Shown: positions 1-10,890 of the stretch, piece after piece | Position numbering within the stretch: position 1 is the first letter of the stretch | How the letters are laid out: each line of letters begins with the position of its first letter | Source: Aspidiotus rigidus | Lineage: Eukaryota; Arthropoda; Insecta; Hemiptera; Diaspididae | Length of the DNA: 64,000 bases | Direction: 5' to 3' | Assembly: GCA_035079385.1 (NCBI GenBank) | Contig: JAVHKY010000030.1 | Location: 1,984,001-2,048,000 of the forward strand | The notes under the pieces: generated by a model | What the model was told of the DNA's origin: nothing | The model's database searches: none | Seen by the model: the letters and a program-made list of their open reading frames with translations, nothing else | Translations under genes and position numbers: made by a program

Positions 1-628
1 TATTTTCATTTGAAGGTTTAGAACCGAGAGTTTGCAAAGTTGAATCCATCACATTTGTAGAAGAACCACCACTTTGCTCAAAAAGGGAATTGAAGGGTTT
101 TGTCTTGAAGATATTGTCCACCTTCTCATCGTTTGGCCTTGGGATTCTTTTAGTGGACTTTAAATCGTTCAAAAGATTTGGTTGGAGAACCTGTGAAGAG
201 GAGCTGGCAAGATTTTTCTGTTCAAAGAGAGACTTGAAAGATTTTGTTTCAAAAATATTAGCCTTCTCTCCAACGACCTTTGTATCTTTGAGGGATGTTT
301 TATCTGATGAGCGATGAGATGGAGTTTTGTCTAAATTTGTCGAGCGCAGCAAAAATTTTAAATCTTCATTCGTCATTGTTGTTGAGAATTGAAATAATAT
401 TTCCTTTAAATTACGAGCAATAGATTCTTCGATGACTTCTGGACTTAGTCTTTCAAATGATGGTAATTCTGCCGGCATGTATTCTTCTTTTGGAGCTTGG
501 GATTGTAGATATTCGCGCACTTTCAACAGTATCGCTGAATCTAATCTACTCAAACGATCTTGTTCTTCCTCCAGTAATCGACAAATGACTCGATTTATTG
601 ATTTTTCAATTTCTTCCAAAGTTGACAT
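1..628 (-). CDS. Unidentified protein, N-terminal part (runs off left edge)
   Basis: An open frame of about 209 codons starts at the ATG at 628-626 and is still open at position 1, so the 3' end lies outside the window. A splice acceptor sits just upstream at 636-637, and a short 5' exon is plausible at about 714-737 (acceptor TTGCAG, donor GTGAGT); joined, it gives only a five-codon upstream ORF, so the ATG at 628 is the likely start. The protein opens with an acidic helical stretch rich in Glu and Leu. It later has two imperfect repeats, each with a NIF-x-TK unit followed by F-(K/N)-SLFEQ and a Ser-rich spacer (about residues 122-145 and 172-195). There is no signal peptide or membrane segment. 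I do not recognise the family; the charged and Ser-rich make-up suggests a largely disordered protein. Confidence is in the coding call, not a function. Confidence 0.6.
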   Translation of the reverse strand, partial: MSTLEEIEKSINRVICRLLEEEQDRLSRLDSAILLKVREYLQSQAPKEEYMPAELPSFERLSPEVIEESIARNLKEILFQFSTTMTNEDLKFLLRSTNLDKTPSHRSSDKTSLKDTKVVGEKANIFETKSFKSLFEQKNLASSSSQVLQPNLLNDLKSTKRIPRPNDEKVDNIFKTKPFNSLFEQSGGSSTNVMDSTLQTLGSKPSNEN

Positions 629-739
629 ATTTAAACTGAATGATATAAATGAAATATGATTATGAATGAGGAAAATATTGAGAAAGTTGAAAGACAGGGA
701 AAATACTACTCACTCATCTTCATTATTTTTCGGTGTTCT

Positions 740-1500
740 GCAACGAGAAAAATTTATAAATAAGCAATTAAAATGCGGACTTACAATTTAAGTTACGGTT
801 AATTAAAAAATAAATTTTCACTAGTGGGACTCACCCATCTACTAAGTTTGTGATTGCATCCGTTGATAAAATGAAAATAATATTTATATACAATTCCATA
901 AAATTGAGATTCGGTATAGCAGTAGGTACCACCTTAGAGCTACAGTCATTACGACCCACATAAGTTAGGTATCAACTGTTTTATAATTTCAAAAACTCAG
1001 TTGTGTAAACTGTAAATAATTCGCATTCATGCACGAGAAAATTACATGTTCTTTTTAGTCTTTCTAGGTGTCTCCTCATGACGGCTATTCTTTTTTAAAA
1101 GAAGAATGGGAGAAACAACTCTATAGGAGCGAGACTTGGAAAATGGGTCTTTGAAAATTTTCGAATTTCAAGTAGGTAATGTAAAAGAAGAGAGGAATTT
1201 CAAAGAATTCTGTGTAAATCAGGAGAAGAGCTTGGAAGAATTTCGATCTTCGAGGTTTATGTGAAGGAGAGGTGGGAAAAGAATTCGGAAAAGAAAAACG
1301 AAAACAACTTTGTTTTGATATGCATAAGTTTGGGTCATATTTCATACCTCATAGTTCTTTACGCTCCCCCATCCTCCTCCACTAGCACCATACTCGGGTC
1401 GCGTTCCAAGATTATAGTTCCTGTGTCCGTCAAGCGTAATTAGAGGTGCAACGTTAGATCGAGATAATCGAGCTCATTGGGTGTAAGAGGGTACGGAAGT
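740..1500. other. Intergenic DNA
   Basis: No supportable gene. Around 1130-1260 there are two diverged copies of a motif, ACTTGGAAAA followed by TTTCGA and a CAAG/CGAGG end, which recurs across the window (see the dispersed repeats at 18410, 23680, 30060 and 33120). Confidence 0.5.
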
Positions 1501-2165
1501 TAGGTCATTCTTTCCCCGCTAATACCAACTCTAAATGCTTGTGGGCATTAGGTACCTAATATGACGTCATCAAGGTATTTCTAACATCAAATCGAAATCA
1601 CCCTCATTGAGCCTACTTCGGCGGGGACCTTCTGGCTCCACCATATTCGAATCACTCCTTCCTCCAAAAACGCCCACTCTAGTTCCCTCAAGGTAGGGTA
1701 CATCAATACTTGTCCAGCCTGTGACGTCATGTGACGATATTTTTGGCGATGGTCAAGATCAATTGGATACAGGAGTGTCAAGGTGATTGAACTCACGGAG
1801 AACGAGCTGTCTTTGTCTATTATATTCAGGTCACCCCTTACCCCGCTGACGCCCACTCTACATCCCTTAGGATAGCATATACTCGTACTAATGCTTGCCC
1901 AGCCTATGACCTTATCAAGATATTTGCTATGTAGGTGAAGACCAAACGAGATCAGGGGTTTGACGTTAAATTGGAATCCTTGAGCCTGTTGGGAAGGAGC
2001 CCTCTTCTTCTACCGCGTTTAGGTCACTCCCTGCCTTACTAATGCCCAGTCTAGACCCCTTCAACTGATACTTGTCCAGTTTATGACGTCAAGCTTATCG
2101 CTCTCGGGATCGAGGGTGTGATGTCAAGTCGAAATCATTGCGTAGACTGAGGAAGGAGGTGGGCT
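1500..2165. repeat. Diverged tandem repeat, unit about 190 bp, 3-4 copies
   Basis: Successive blocks share, in the same order: a GCCCACTCTA-like word, CCCTCAAGG or variants, ACTTGTCCAGCCTATGACGTCA, CAAGATATTT, a run like GGTCAAGATCA, AAATCxCxTTGAGCCT, a GGxACCTTCTxCxCC segment and TTCAGGTCACTCC. Copies start near 1515, 1668, 1848 and 2040. Divergence is high, with small indels, so this is an old satellite-like array rather than a recent expansion. Short ORFs here are not supported. Confidence 0.65.
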
Positions 2166-2467
2166 ACTTCGATCAATATGATAATACGGACCGGCAGATC
2201 CTATCTAATCTTATTAAAAATTTGTCTAGTCTAGAGTCTACTACGATGCCTCTTATATATACACGAGGTAGTTCCTCGGTCGAGGCTTCTTGGAGTTCTC
2301 TTTCTTTATACCTAACTTGTAACTTAGTCTTGGAATACTTCAGCAGACTACACCTCCCTCTGCTCTCGAGTCGATATTCCTCCAAGTCCCTTACTGGAAC
2401 TCAAAATTCTTTCGAGCTCCTGAGGTTTTCTCGAGATGAACTTCAATAAAAGATATCGCTTGGGGAC

Positions 2468-2625
2468 GGGGCCTGTGACGTCACAGGTCAGCGTCACAAT
2501 CTGATGACGTCATAGATCAGTTTTTTTCCAAGTTCGCCTGCTATTACATATAGGTACGTAGCTCCAAATTCCAGGCCTGTGACGTCACTATATTGACGTA
2601 ATAGGTTAGCCTTGTGACGTCTTAC
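2468..2625. other. Cluster of TGACGTCA palindromes
   Basis: Within about 160 bp there are GTGACGTCAC, GATGACGTCATA and GTGACGTCACT, plus the near matches TGACGTAAT and TGACGTCTT. The same octamer occurs in the upstream tandem repeat near 1562, 1721 and 2083. TGACGTCA is the consensus cAMP-response-element palindrome bound by CREB/ATF-type bZIP proteins. Whether these copies regulate anything is unknown; they may simply be part of the repeat family. Confidence 0.4.
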
Positions 2626-2649
2626 ATTTGTCAGATCCCACGTACTCCA

Positions 2650-2911
2650 TAAAACAGGTTCCCTAACACCCCTCGTTTACCTTCGTTAAAGAACCCGTAA
2701 GTTTTTTTTTTAGGAATCAGCGTAAAATTTTGACAAATTGGTCAATTTTTGACCCATTTTGATCTATAACTTGACTCAGAAAAGTCGTAGAAAGTGGGGT
2801 AGTGGCGCAAATTGAAGATAAAATTGAGATACAAGGGTATAAATTTAACGTTCTGGCATTTTTACGCTGGAATAGATTTAGTATGAGCTCCCATTTAACT
2901 GGCAAGGGCAG
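2650..2911. repeat. Fragments of two dispersed repeats
   Basis: 2653-2700 carries the dispersed word CATAAAACAGGTTCCCT followed by CTCGTTTACCTTCGTTAA, also seen at 24056, 30392, 31742 and 33191. 2728-2911 matches one arm of the complete TA-flanked inverted-repeat element at 39766-40317 (shared words include AAATTGGTCAATTTTTG, GACTCAGAAAAGT and CTCCCATTTAACTGG). The second arm is missing, so this is a truncated copy. Confidence 0.65.
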
Positions 2912-3377
2912 ATACGGAAGGGGACGGGGGAACGTCCCCCCCCCCGAAAGCCTCCAAAAAAGACTTAAATTGTCTATTTTTCGAGCGGAGCGAGGAAAAA
3001 ATTTTTTGAACAATGGAATATCCCCCTCCAAAGTACCCGTAAATCCGCCCATGAATTGGTAACATAATTTCGGTTCACCTGGTATGTAATGATAGGGAGC
3101 TACATATGATAGGAATTGATGTATTGGTCTTGATTATATCGATACGTTGATCTCGCTAATATTGATGTACGAATCTCGATTGTACTGATATATTGATCTT
3201 AATTGTATCGATATATCGATTCTGCACTCGTTAGTATAATAAGAGTATGTTGGGCTAACTAGCGGGCTGACATGCTCCGCTGCTTGTTTGAGGGATTCAA
3301 CCCCTTTCTTAAACTAGTAAAAGGGCGCATACCTACTATATTTTCAAATTTTTGCTTTCAGCAAACTGCAAGCAGCT

Positions 3378-3778
3378 AGGCATGCTGCGGCAAACGAAAC
3401 ATTTTTTGATTTGGTTTTGTTTTTGCTATCAACTTTTTTAGTTTTTTGTTTTTGTTTCGTTAAAGTTTTGTTATTCGGCAAATTTTTCATTTGTTTGTGT
3501 TTTGATTGTCGAAAAAGAATTTGTTTGAAAAAAAAAATGTTTTTCTCGATAAAAACATGTTTTTCTTAATAAGATCATGTTTTTTTTCAAATAAAAATGT
3601 TTTTCCAGTAAAATTATTGTTTCTGTTTATTTACAGTTACATTTTGCGCAGATTTTTCGTTTTCATTTTTGTTTCGTTAATTTTATATGCTAAATTTCGT
3701 TTTTACATCGTTTATGGTTTTAAACTATGATTTATTTTGTTGAATAAAGTTTCGTTTTTGTTTTGTTTGCCATGCCTG
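3378..3778. repeat. AT-rich inverted-repeat element (about 400 bp)
   Basis: The left end reads AGGCATG-CTGC-GGCAAACGAAAC; the right end, reverse complemented, reads CTCAGGCATGGCAAACAAAAC, giving a near-matching terminal inverted repeat with a 4-bp difference. The interior is T-rich with repeated AAAACATGTTTTT palindromes. No clear target-site duplication was found, so the mobile-element call is provisional. No coding capacity is seen. Confidence 0.45.
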
Positions 3779-5691
3779 AGTGCAAGTGAGCCCGAATCTA
3801 GTATACTAGTAGGCCTAGTTGTTAGATGGCCTTGAAGACTAAAGGTTAACATTTTTTCAAGTCCCTACTGTAAGTCAAAGTTATTGATGACTTCATAGAG
3901 CGTCACGTCACGTTTCACAGATTTCTGACCTACCCTGAGGCCTCAGCCTGAAGACATATATATGTCAAAAGTTGTGAATTAAACAAACAAGAATAATTAA
4001 ATTTTATTAGTTGTAGAAACAACAGTTTCATCAGTTGAGAGCAGCATCTCCTTAAATGATCGTGGCTCCCTTGCCTCATCGATTCGAGTTCAACAAATAA
4101 AAAAAAAACTTCAGCTGCTTAAATTGCAATAAAAAGTTTTCTACAAAAAAGCTCATCACTTTGTAGGAAATACAAACAGAATACTTACTCTATGCACAAC
4201 ATACCTATGCTGATGATGAAAAATAATCAAATTTATTTCATCACAATATAAAATGATTCATTACATTTTTCTTCATTCTACAAAATAGCATGATGGCACG
4301 TTAATGTAAATTATATTATTTTGATCTGAAATTTTTATCCTGAACGATAGAACGATGAATTTCTTTCAAAATATGTATGACGAGCAGGAATTGAAATGTC
4401 GAGTGGTTTGTATTCAATTGCTTATGTCAATCCTTTACGACGATTTCATCGGCCATACTGAAACAAAAACGACAATTTTTTTCTTGTTGTAATCCAACGA
4501 ATTAGATTCTTCGCATCACAGACCACCCCGTTAATAATACTTATACCACCTTTCCCCAGTTATATGATGTTACATATTAAAGAATGTATCCTCAAGCATA
4601 ATTCCCCAAAAATGGTCAAAACAGAACCAAATACGCGTACGAAAGCAAATCATTTATTTTGTTCTTTATTAATTCAACAAGTTCGATACATGCGACACCT
4701 ATTTTAACAAGGAACTCAAGTACGATACAATAAAATAATCTTCGAGAAATAATGCAGTAAAATTATCAATAGTCTAGGCTAAATATATTTTTACTGCTTT
4801 AATAATGAATAATGAAAGAATCCGTGCAGAATTAAATACGTGTAAGTACGTACGAGTACCTACAAAATTTAAGATAATACGGAATTCATAAGTTGGTTTT
4901 TCGTTGTCTCTATAGATTTACCATCATACTTGGAATGTATGTGGAATATCACAACTTCAATTACAAGTACGATACTCTATCTTCACAAGAATCCTTTTCA
5001 GAATAAACCATACAACTATAACTAGGGTACGCGTGTTCCATCACAAGATTGGGCATACATGCATACGAAATTCTCGCATGACTGCTTACTGATAATCGAT
5101 ATGAATATTGTACTACAAACTTGAGCGCTGTAATTTTCGGCAGCAATTTAACGTATTTCTTTCCGTTATTTCGATACAAAATATGAAGTTAGTAACCCTC
5201 GTGTAAAGTAATTAATACCGACATTGAACATGTATCTTAGAGACGATACAAATAAGATGGGAAAACTGATAACTACAACTGTTAAGGTAGTTAAGATATG
5301 TAAAGTAAGCATTCTCATTCAACGTGACCCACACTATCAATACCAATGGCGAATGTTATGCGATCCGCTCGACGTTAGCCATACAACATTACTATACTAC
5401 TACTAAAACTACTACGAAAAACAGCCAATTCAAAATCTTTTGAAGGAAGAAAAAAAAAAAAAAAAAAGAAGAAAAAAATGGTATTCAAAGTTGTACGAGT
5501 AGTCTCTCAAATACTGTACGGTTTTTCATCGTTTAAGGTACTACTCAATTGATATAATGCTTTAGAAGCCGATAACTTAAAAAAAAAGTTTTAAATATAC
5601 TGTATACGATAAATAACGTACTTAAGATTGAACAATAATTGAAAACTCCGAAAAACAATCGAAACGTATAAGCGATAAATCCCTCATCAAT
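3779..5691. other. Intergenic DNA including the probable 3' UTR of pyruvate kinase
   Basis: No gene can be supported. The segment next to 5691 is expected to be the 3' UTR of the minus-strand pyruvate kinase gene. Minus-strand AATAAA hexamers (TTTATT on the given strand) lie near 4653 and 4666 and are candidate polyadenylation signals, which would give a UTR of about 1 kb. An A-rich run with a few G interruptions lies at 5448-5476. Confidence 0.35.
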
Positions 5692-8311
5692 CTAATTTAA
5701 CTGATAAGAATCGCCTACGTACACAACACGCATAGTGTTCGTAAATCCAGATCCTTGTTGCCACCCCGTCACTACCACAACCGGATCCTTTTCTTTTATA
5801 AAACCACGACACTGACCGAATTTAATTCCATATTGCACGCGACAATCTACATCTTTAAGCCAATCTGATCCAGCCGGTGCTAGATTAACAGAATAAATAA
5901 CAGAAATGATAAAGGGAAATTTCAAAATACGACAGAGATTCGGCGAATTGTAAATTGAGAACACTCACCGGCGAAGAAGAGAGGTGAAACTCCCCTGTAG
6001 AGATGACTTTGTCTGGCAACCTGACCATTTCGAGTAATAGCGATAACAGGACATCTGGGGCGGTACTTAGACACCAACTGCGCCGATCTACCAGAAGTCG
6101 TTATGACAATAATGGCGGATGCTAGACACTTGTTAGCCGCTTCAACAGCTGCGATCCCAACAGCGTGAGTTGCGTCAATAGGAGGTACAACCTGAACACA
6201 CGAATTAAGTCATCCTTATACTCCACAACAGAAAAATTGACGGGTTTTCTCGACATTAGCTTACCTTGTTGATTAGATCGAAGAACAATTGCTCTCGCCA
6301 AATAGCCGACTCTGCTTCTCGACAAATGTTAGCCATCGTCTGAACGCAAACGACTGGGTATTCACCTTTCGCTGTCTCGCCAGATAACATAACACAATCG
6401 GCACCATCGAGCACGGCGTTAGCTACGTCAGAGGACTCTGCTCTCGTTGCACGAGGCTTTTTTGTCATCGATTCCAACATTTGAGTTGCGCATATGACTG
6501 GCTTGCCAACCTGTGAATGAATCATGGAAATTAAAGAAATGAAATTTCCTTACGTTGTTTAAAGCAGTGGTGATACATACACGTGTACCTTGTTACATTT
6601 CGCGATAATGGCCTTTTGAGCGAGAAATACTCTTTCCGGCGGAATTTCAATACCGAAGTCACCTCGAGCGACCATAATACCGTCAGACGCATCGATGATC
6701 TCGTCTATGTTTTCAAAACCTTGGTGATTCTCAATTTTCGGAATGATTTTAATTTTCTTGCCTTTTTCACCTGCACACATACAACCGATAAATATGAAAA
6801 ATAATATCAATAATATTATAGACAATGTAAGAATCAACTTTACCTAAAATTTGACGAATTTCGTGAACGGCGTTTGCTTCACGAATGAAGGAAGCGAATA
6901 CCATGTCAACGCCTTGTTCTACGCCAAATTTCAGATCGTTCTTGTCCTTCTCAGAAACAGCGGGTAAATCGACCGGTGTTCCTGGTAAGTTGACACCTTT
7001 GCGACTTCCTAACATACCGCCATTCTCGACCGTGCACTCTATGTAATCTTTACCTGTAAAAGACAATTTGGAAATTGATGAATGATCACCAGAAATGACC
7101 TGCGTTTTGAAAACAATACGGACTGAAGTAAGTGTAATGATGTCAGACAGAATGATCTTCTTCGGTGACAGAAATATTTCAATATGTCATACATAATGTT
7201 CAAAATGACGCCATTTGTCGTTCCCTGTTACCACGTCAATTCGTATCGAAACGAGAGGGTACAAATTTACTTATTTAAAATCTTACGTCACGCAGATTAT
7301 ACGATTGAACAGCCACAATATGTATTACGGAAATATTGAGTAGATTGGACTCCTACTCAAAATTCCGAAACCACAGAACGATTCGATGACTGTTGTCGTA
7401 GTTTGAGGTCAGGTGTTTTTCTGTCGCGTACTTGATTCTGCTACATGAAAAAAGACTATCTTTCCACAAAAACGCTATTCTTTCCAAATCGTTTGACATG
7501 CCAATACGAGCTACAACTTTCGGAAACTAGTAATAAGTAAACTAGCCGTGGCAGCAGAAAAAAAGTTCAGGACAATCGCTTGCCAATCATCTCAAAGCGT
7601 TCAGTGGTGTTGGACAATGTAATTTCTAATAGTCAAATCATTTTTCTTACCAATATCATCGACAAGTAGAGACATTAAACCGTCATCGACAAAAATGCGG
7701 CCTCCTTTCTTCATTACATTAACGATGTTTTCGTAATCCACGTACACTTTATTAGCGGTACCTTTTTCGTAAAAGTCTTTCTGAGTGGTTAATGTGATTT
7801 TGGAACCCTTTTTCAGTTCCACTTCGGCTGTGGCTCCCTTAAAATTAGTACGAATTAATAATTTTTCATTTTTCAAAGACGAGAGAACATCATAGTTTTC
7901 TACATACCCCCTCAAGAAGACCAGTTCTGATTTCGGGTCCTTTGGTATCGAGAGCAATACCCAAAGAATAAGGGATGCCTGTTTGTTTGCTGTATTTCGC
8001 TTCCGCATCTCGTAATTCTTGGATAACCTTAGTATAGTAATCGTAGGTACCATGAGAGAAATTTAAACGGGCGATATTCATTCCAACGTCCATCATATCG
8101 ACCAAGTGTGGGATGGTAGATGGACCTGTCATATTTAACACGGTATTTATAACAGGAAGTGAATTATATCAATCTAAAATGAACTGCTCGAATTCTTACC
8201 GATGGTACAAATAATGCCAGTCAGTCTAATCGCCGAGGTTGCTCCCTCGATACCAAGAGAGCACATATGGTCCAGTTGAGAGGTACTGCTGTCTGTTGCC
8301 TTTTTCGCCAT
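5692..8311 (-). CDS. Pyruvate kinase
   Basis: Catalyses phosphoenolpyruvate + ADP to pyruvate + ATP, the last step of glycolysis, as a cytosolic tetramer. Eight coding exons: 8311-8200, 8125-7908, 7837-7651, 7053-6844, 6770-6589, 6510-6265, 6191-5969 and 5879-5692. Joined they give 521 codons plus stop with every phase consistent; animal enzymes are about 530 aa. Family motifs in order: GIICTIGP and [10 protein letters not shown] near the N-terminus, [12 protein letters not shown], the B-domain segment ending VDDGL, [17 protein letters not shown], the IPKIENHQG lysine segment, the signature [16 protein letters not shown] (usually L where F stands), [13 protein letters not shown], and the C-terminal [14 protein letters not shown]. 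The ATG lies 3 nt after an acceptor, so an upstream non-coding exon exists; a 23-nt exon at 8831-8853 is one candidate. The exon 5 donor GTACAC is weak. All key elements are present, so the enzyme should be active. Confidence 0.96.
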
Positions 8312-10885
8312 AATCTACAAAATAGAAAATGAGGCTACATTATTTCTTTCGAATCACGTAGATCTAGGGAGCAACATTTTACAAGCACCTCAAGATACTC
8401 TCGGAAAGATTGAGTTGCAAATTCTCTCACAGGCGTTGCGAGGATTTTTGTGGGGTTTGAAATCCTAAACAGGATGGACATTCGAAAAATATGAATGGGC
8501 ATTTGTACGAATAATCATTTATGAGGGACATACTGAGGTTAAAACATCTGTTCAAAATAACCTTATTGAACGATTGCCAAATACACAGTTTACAAACAAG
8601 CGTCTGATTATCAAGATTTACGCCGGGTTTAAGATGAAACAATACAATGTAAATGAAATTATAACTATAACAATTCATCAAGTTGTTTGGTTATTCCTAG
8701 GTCAGGTTGTCGGAACAGAATGTGAGTCAATAAATGAAATAATTTGCGAGATCTTTTCCGGGTCAGTTCTAAGAACGAAATAGCAAATGAAAGATTTTGT
8801 ATGTTACAGTAGAACGACTTGAATACTTACGAATTCGATTGATGAAAGTTTGACTGAAATTATTGCAGGAAATGGCTAGTAGGTATACAACTTCCAATGA
8901 AAATTTCAAGGTGGCTTCCAGATACCAAAATAAACGGATCAACGACTTCCAAGTTGTTCTACGTCTTCCTTCGTAAACGTCGAAAATGAATTGCTATAGC
9001 AGTTCACACTCAGCTTTCTACGCTCATTCACGAGTACTTCCACGCATGAGATTACTTTACTTCAATGTCACATTGAGCGTGACTTTGGGTTCGTGTAACA
9101 TCAATAAGCCGGTTTGCGCAAGGCTTTCGAGGCTTGGAGTATACTTCGAGTGATGATTGATAATCATAACTTCGCGAATCAACGATGCGGATAACAGGTT
9201 AACGTGTCGTTCCGACAGGTCTGAACAGCATACCGATGTCGAACGAAGAAGTTCTTTTATCCAGATCGAGGATAAATTTCGATACGAGAGCGGACAGGTC
9301 ACTGGGAGCGCTACTTTCCGTATTATAATCATTCTGTCGAAGTCAGCCAAGCGACAAGCCAACAGTTTGGAGAAAAAGATCTCTTATACGGGTGAAATAG
9401 ACCTTATTCTATAGATCATTGACTCATCGCTTGGTCCGCGCTTGGTCAGCTTTCCTTTTATTGGACACGCCAGAAGAAGTACGTTCCTCCGTCTGATAGG
9501 GTACTATAGAGGGGGGGTATGGCAATACGCCATTTTAGCAGCAAAAAGAAGGCTCTCAAGCACGAACGCGTTCGCGCAGTGTCGCGGAATATTCGGCAGG
9601 GCCGGGCAACATCGGTCACGTTCGTTTTCTCGCGATGCTTTGCGACACGCATTCGTACGTCGAACACTTCTTTTTGCTGCTAAAATGGCGTATTGCCATA
9701 CCCGTCTGATAGCGCCAGCGCTGATAAGTGGCGCTCTCTAACAAGAAATCAGTCCAAATAATTATTATTTCTTATCTTTCTTGTTACGTAATAGCAGCTG
9801 ATAATATTATTTTTTTTTTTTCCAATTCCATGAAAGATCCTGTCGTTCAAAAATCGAAATTTCGCTAGGTCTTTTCGGGTGTTTTGAGTTTTGTCTTGAA
9901 TTTTGGTGTAAGGAAATTTACTTTTTCTCGAGTTGTTCCGAGCTTCTCAGTTCATCATACAATCATCGAATTGGAATTATGACCGTGTAAAGAAAATAAT
10001 AAAGGTAGAAGTACGAAAAATATACTTTGAAACAGCAAATAGATTAGACCATTTCGAAAAATTAGTAATATATTATGTCTGTAGCCGATAAAATTGTTCT
10101 TCTTTTTCAGAAACAGTCAATTCAACTTTGCGCGTAATAATTTAGGTAGAACAACGATATCATCGGCCTTTTCATATCTTCGTGTCAAGTCCAACGTATC
10201 AGACAATTAGATAGTACCGGCGCCTGATAAATATTCCTCCACTTGAAATAATAATTGAGCTGGAATTGAAACTATTCGCAAATATTTTTTCCTTAAACAC
10301 ACTAAATCCTTATCAGGTTAGTTCGCGTTTATTTTTGTGTTACGAAGATTAGACACTTTTTTTTCTCTCTCTGCTTATAAATTATCTAACCAGATAACGT
10401 GGGTAATAAATGAGACAATAATTTTACGATAATGATACCGGGTTTCACCTTACCCTGCATTCGATCTCTGAAAACAAGAAAATAAAGAGGAACAGTGTAG
10501 TGACGCCAAAATAAAGCATTATAGAAGTCGATTTTCGATGTATTATTTGGTTTATTCGAGAGAGTCGTGTTCGTTTACTTTTACGTGATCGCTATTCGTA
10601 ATGGACTTGTTATACTTCCTTCTTCTCAAGAGTAATGTATATCTTAGTTTATCTATTTCCTACAAATCAGACCACGGGCTCTAAAAATCAATCGATAATC
10701 AGAAATCTTTAATCAAATCGTCTCATCTCAATTTAGTTATATAATTTGTTGAATGCATATGCACGTATGCTGTAATGAGTGCCTCAGTGTATCTATCAAG
10801 CTTTCATTCCACTTTTGTTTTACAGTTCATGTTAGTCGTTGTAACTTGTTTTATATTCTAAATAATTATTTTACTGTTATTTTAG
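8312..10885. other. Region between two divergent genes
   Basis: Lies between pyruvate kinase (minus) and phosphoserine aminotransferase (plus), so both promoters and their non-coding first exons should be here. A possible 23-nt 5' UTR exon of pyruvate kinase is at 8831-8853 (acceptor TTTCAG, donor GTAAGT on the minus strand). An acceptor TTTTAG at 10881-10885 precedes the aminotransferase start, so that gene also has an upstream exon that I could not place. A small inverted-repeat element occupies 9500-9702. No protein-coding gene is supported. Confidence 0.45.
9500..9702. mobile_element. Small inverted-repeat element with a 10-bp target duplication
   Basis: Arms of about 35 bp (9516-9550 and 9668-9702) are perfect or nearly perfect inverted copies, beginning GGTATGGCAATACGCC. 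The element is bracketed by an exact direct repeat CGTCTGATAG at 9490-9499 and 9703-9712. A 9-10 bp duplication is typical of Mutator-type transposases, so a Mutator-like MITE is the best guess. The left end carries about 16 extra bases outside the matched arm. There is no coding capacity. Confidence 0.65.
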
Positions 10886-10890
10886 CTACC

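Noticed and set aside
90..659. Plus-strand ORFs over the first gene
   Set aside because: They are shadows of a single uninterrupted minus-strand frame with a good start and splice acceptor.
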